From NCBI RefSeq assembly GCF_001269655.1, contig NZ_LHVE01000017.1, positions 1-64,000 of the forward strand: a stretch of DNA of 64,000 nt, given 5' to 3'. This DNA comes from Pseudomonas thivervalensis. Lineage in GTDB: Bacteria; Pseudomonadota; Gammaproteobacteria; Pseudomonadales; Pseudomonadaceae. Positions 63,700-64,000 of this stretch are shown here, piece after piece (within the stretch, counting starts at the first letter, position 1; every line of letters begins with the position of its first letter). The notes under the pieces were generated by a model that saw only the letters and a list, made by a program, of their open reading frames with translations, was not told where the DNA came from and searched no databases. Made by a program: the position numbers and the translations under genes.

Positions 63700-64000
63700 A
63701 TGGCCAATCCCCTGCACCTGCTCGCCTTGAGCGCCCTGTTCATGACTACCCTGGCCCACGCCGCCGAACCGATCAGCATCGATGTGCACCGCGATGCCAA
63801 TTGCGGCTGCTGCAAGAAGTGGATCTCTCATCTGCAAGAAAACGGCTTCAAGGTCAACGACCACGTCGAGGCCGACATGAGCTCGGTCAAGCAACGCCTG
63901 GGCGTGGCGCCGAACCTGCGGTCGTGCCACACCGCCGAGATCAACGGCAAATTCGTCGAGGGTCATGTCCCCGCCGATCAGGTACTGGCATTGAGCAAGC
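63700..64000 (+). CDS. DUF411 metal-binding protein, 5' part (runs off right edge)
   Basis: About 100 codons of a DUF411 protein. A signal peptide (MANPLHLLALSALFMTTLAHA-AE) precedes DVHRDANCGCCKKWISHLQ, whose CGCC is the family signature, and VAPNLRSCHTAEINGKFVEGHVPA, another DUF411 hallmark with Cys and His. It is a small periplasmic protein, usually linked to copper and other metal handling. The C-terminus is outside the window. Confidence 0.85.
   Translation, partial: MANPLHLLALSALFMTTLAHAAEPISIDVHRDANCGCCKKWISHLQENGFKVNDHVEADMSSVKQRLGVAPNLRSCHTAEINGKFVEGHVPADQVLALSK

Overview
This window is chromosomal DNA of a fluorescent-type Pseudomonas. The evidence is dense GC-rich coding, repeated REP-type inverted pairs in the gaps (the 'GTGGCGAGGGAGCTTGCTCCCGC' and 'GCGAGCAAGCTCGCTCCCACA' families), and typical Pseudomonas genes: pvdQ, vanAB with vanR, OprD-type porin, iorAB and dpkA. 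The species cannot be fixed from the sequence alone. No rRNA, tRNA or CRISPR was seen.

Layout. 1-281 is the end of an IS3-family element that has cut off the 5' end of an MFS exporter gene (259-1464). 1481-10230 (minus) is a compact eight-gene operon. In transcription order it encodes a haem-oxygenase-like diiron enzyme, a PLP aminotransferase, an FAD oxidoreductase, a TauD-type dioxygenase, an ATP-grasp ligase, a DMT exporter, an ArgE-like M20 deacylase and an MHS-type transporter. A divergent XRE-cupin regulator (10531) faces it across an AT-rich promoter region. This looks like a small-molecule (modified amino acid or dipeptide) biosynthetic cluster that I cannot match to a known product. 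11298-18359 is a LacI-controlled ABC importer with a GpdQ-like phosphodiesterase and an OprD-type porin, probably for uptake and cleavage of an organophosphodiester. 18555-30000 is mostly housekeeping or accessory: iorAB, an exported epoxide-hydrolase-like protein, a chemoreceptor with a membrane-embedded His-rich sensor, a MalY/PatB lyase, and an SDR and small membrane proteins.

30044-34188 is a giant CheB-CheR-PAS-histidine kinase-receiver hybrid, interrupted by a -1 frameshift between CheB and CheR. 34489-40119 is a heterotrimeric amine/amino-acid dehydrogenase operon with RidA, an orphan periplasmic binding protein and a divergent LysR regulator. 40258-44318 holds vanAB, vanR and dpkA, with two TGGATCCA palindromes that look like VanR operators. 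44539-49368 is a 1609-residue dermonecrotic-toxin-like protein with a C-terminal HExxH zinc-protease motif. An orphan FecR and pvdQ follow.

54269-61338 is a second unusual operon: an MFS exporter, a LuxE-like acyl-protein synthetase, a LuxC acyl reductase fused to a second adenylate-forming domain, a third adenylate-forming enzyme and a GNAT acetyltransferase. There is no luciferase, NRPS or PKS. A dCache chemoreceptor follows. The window ends in a DUF411 metal-binding protein. The two best candidates for undescribed systems are the diiron/ATP-grasp operon (1481-10230) and the LuxE/LuxC-fusion operon (54269-61338).
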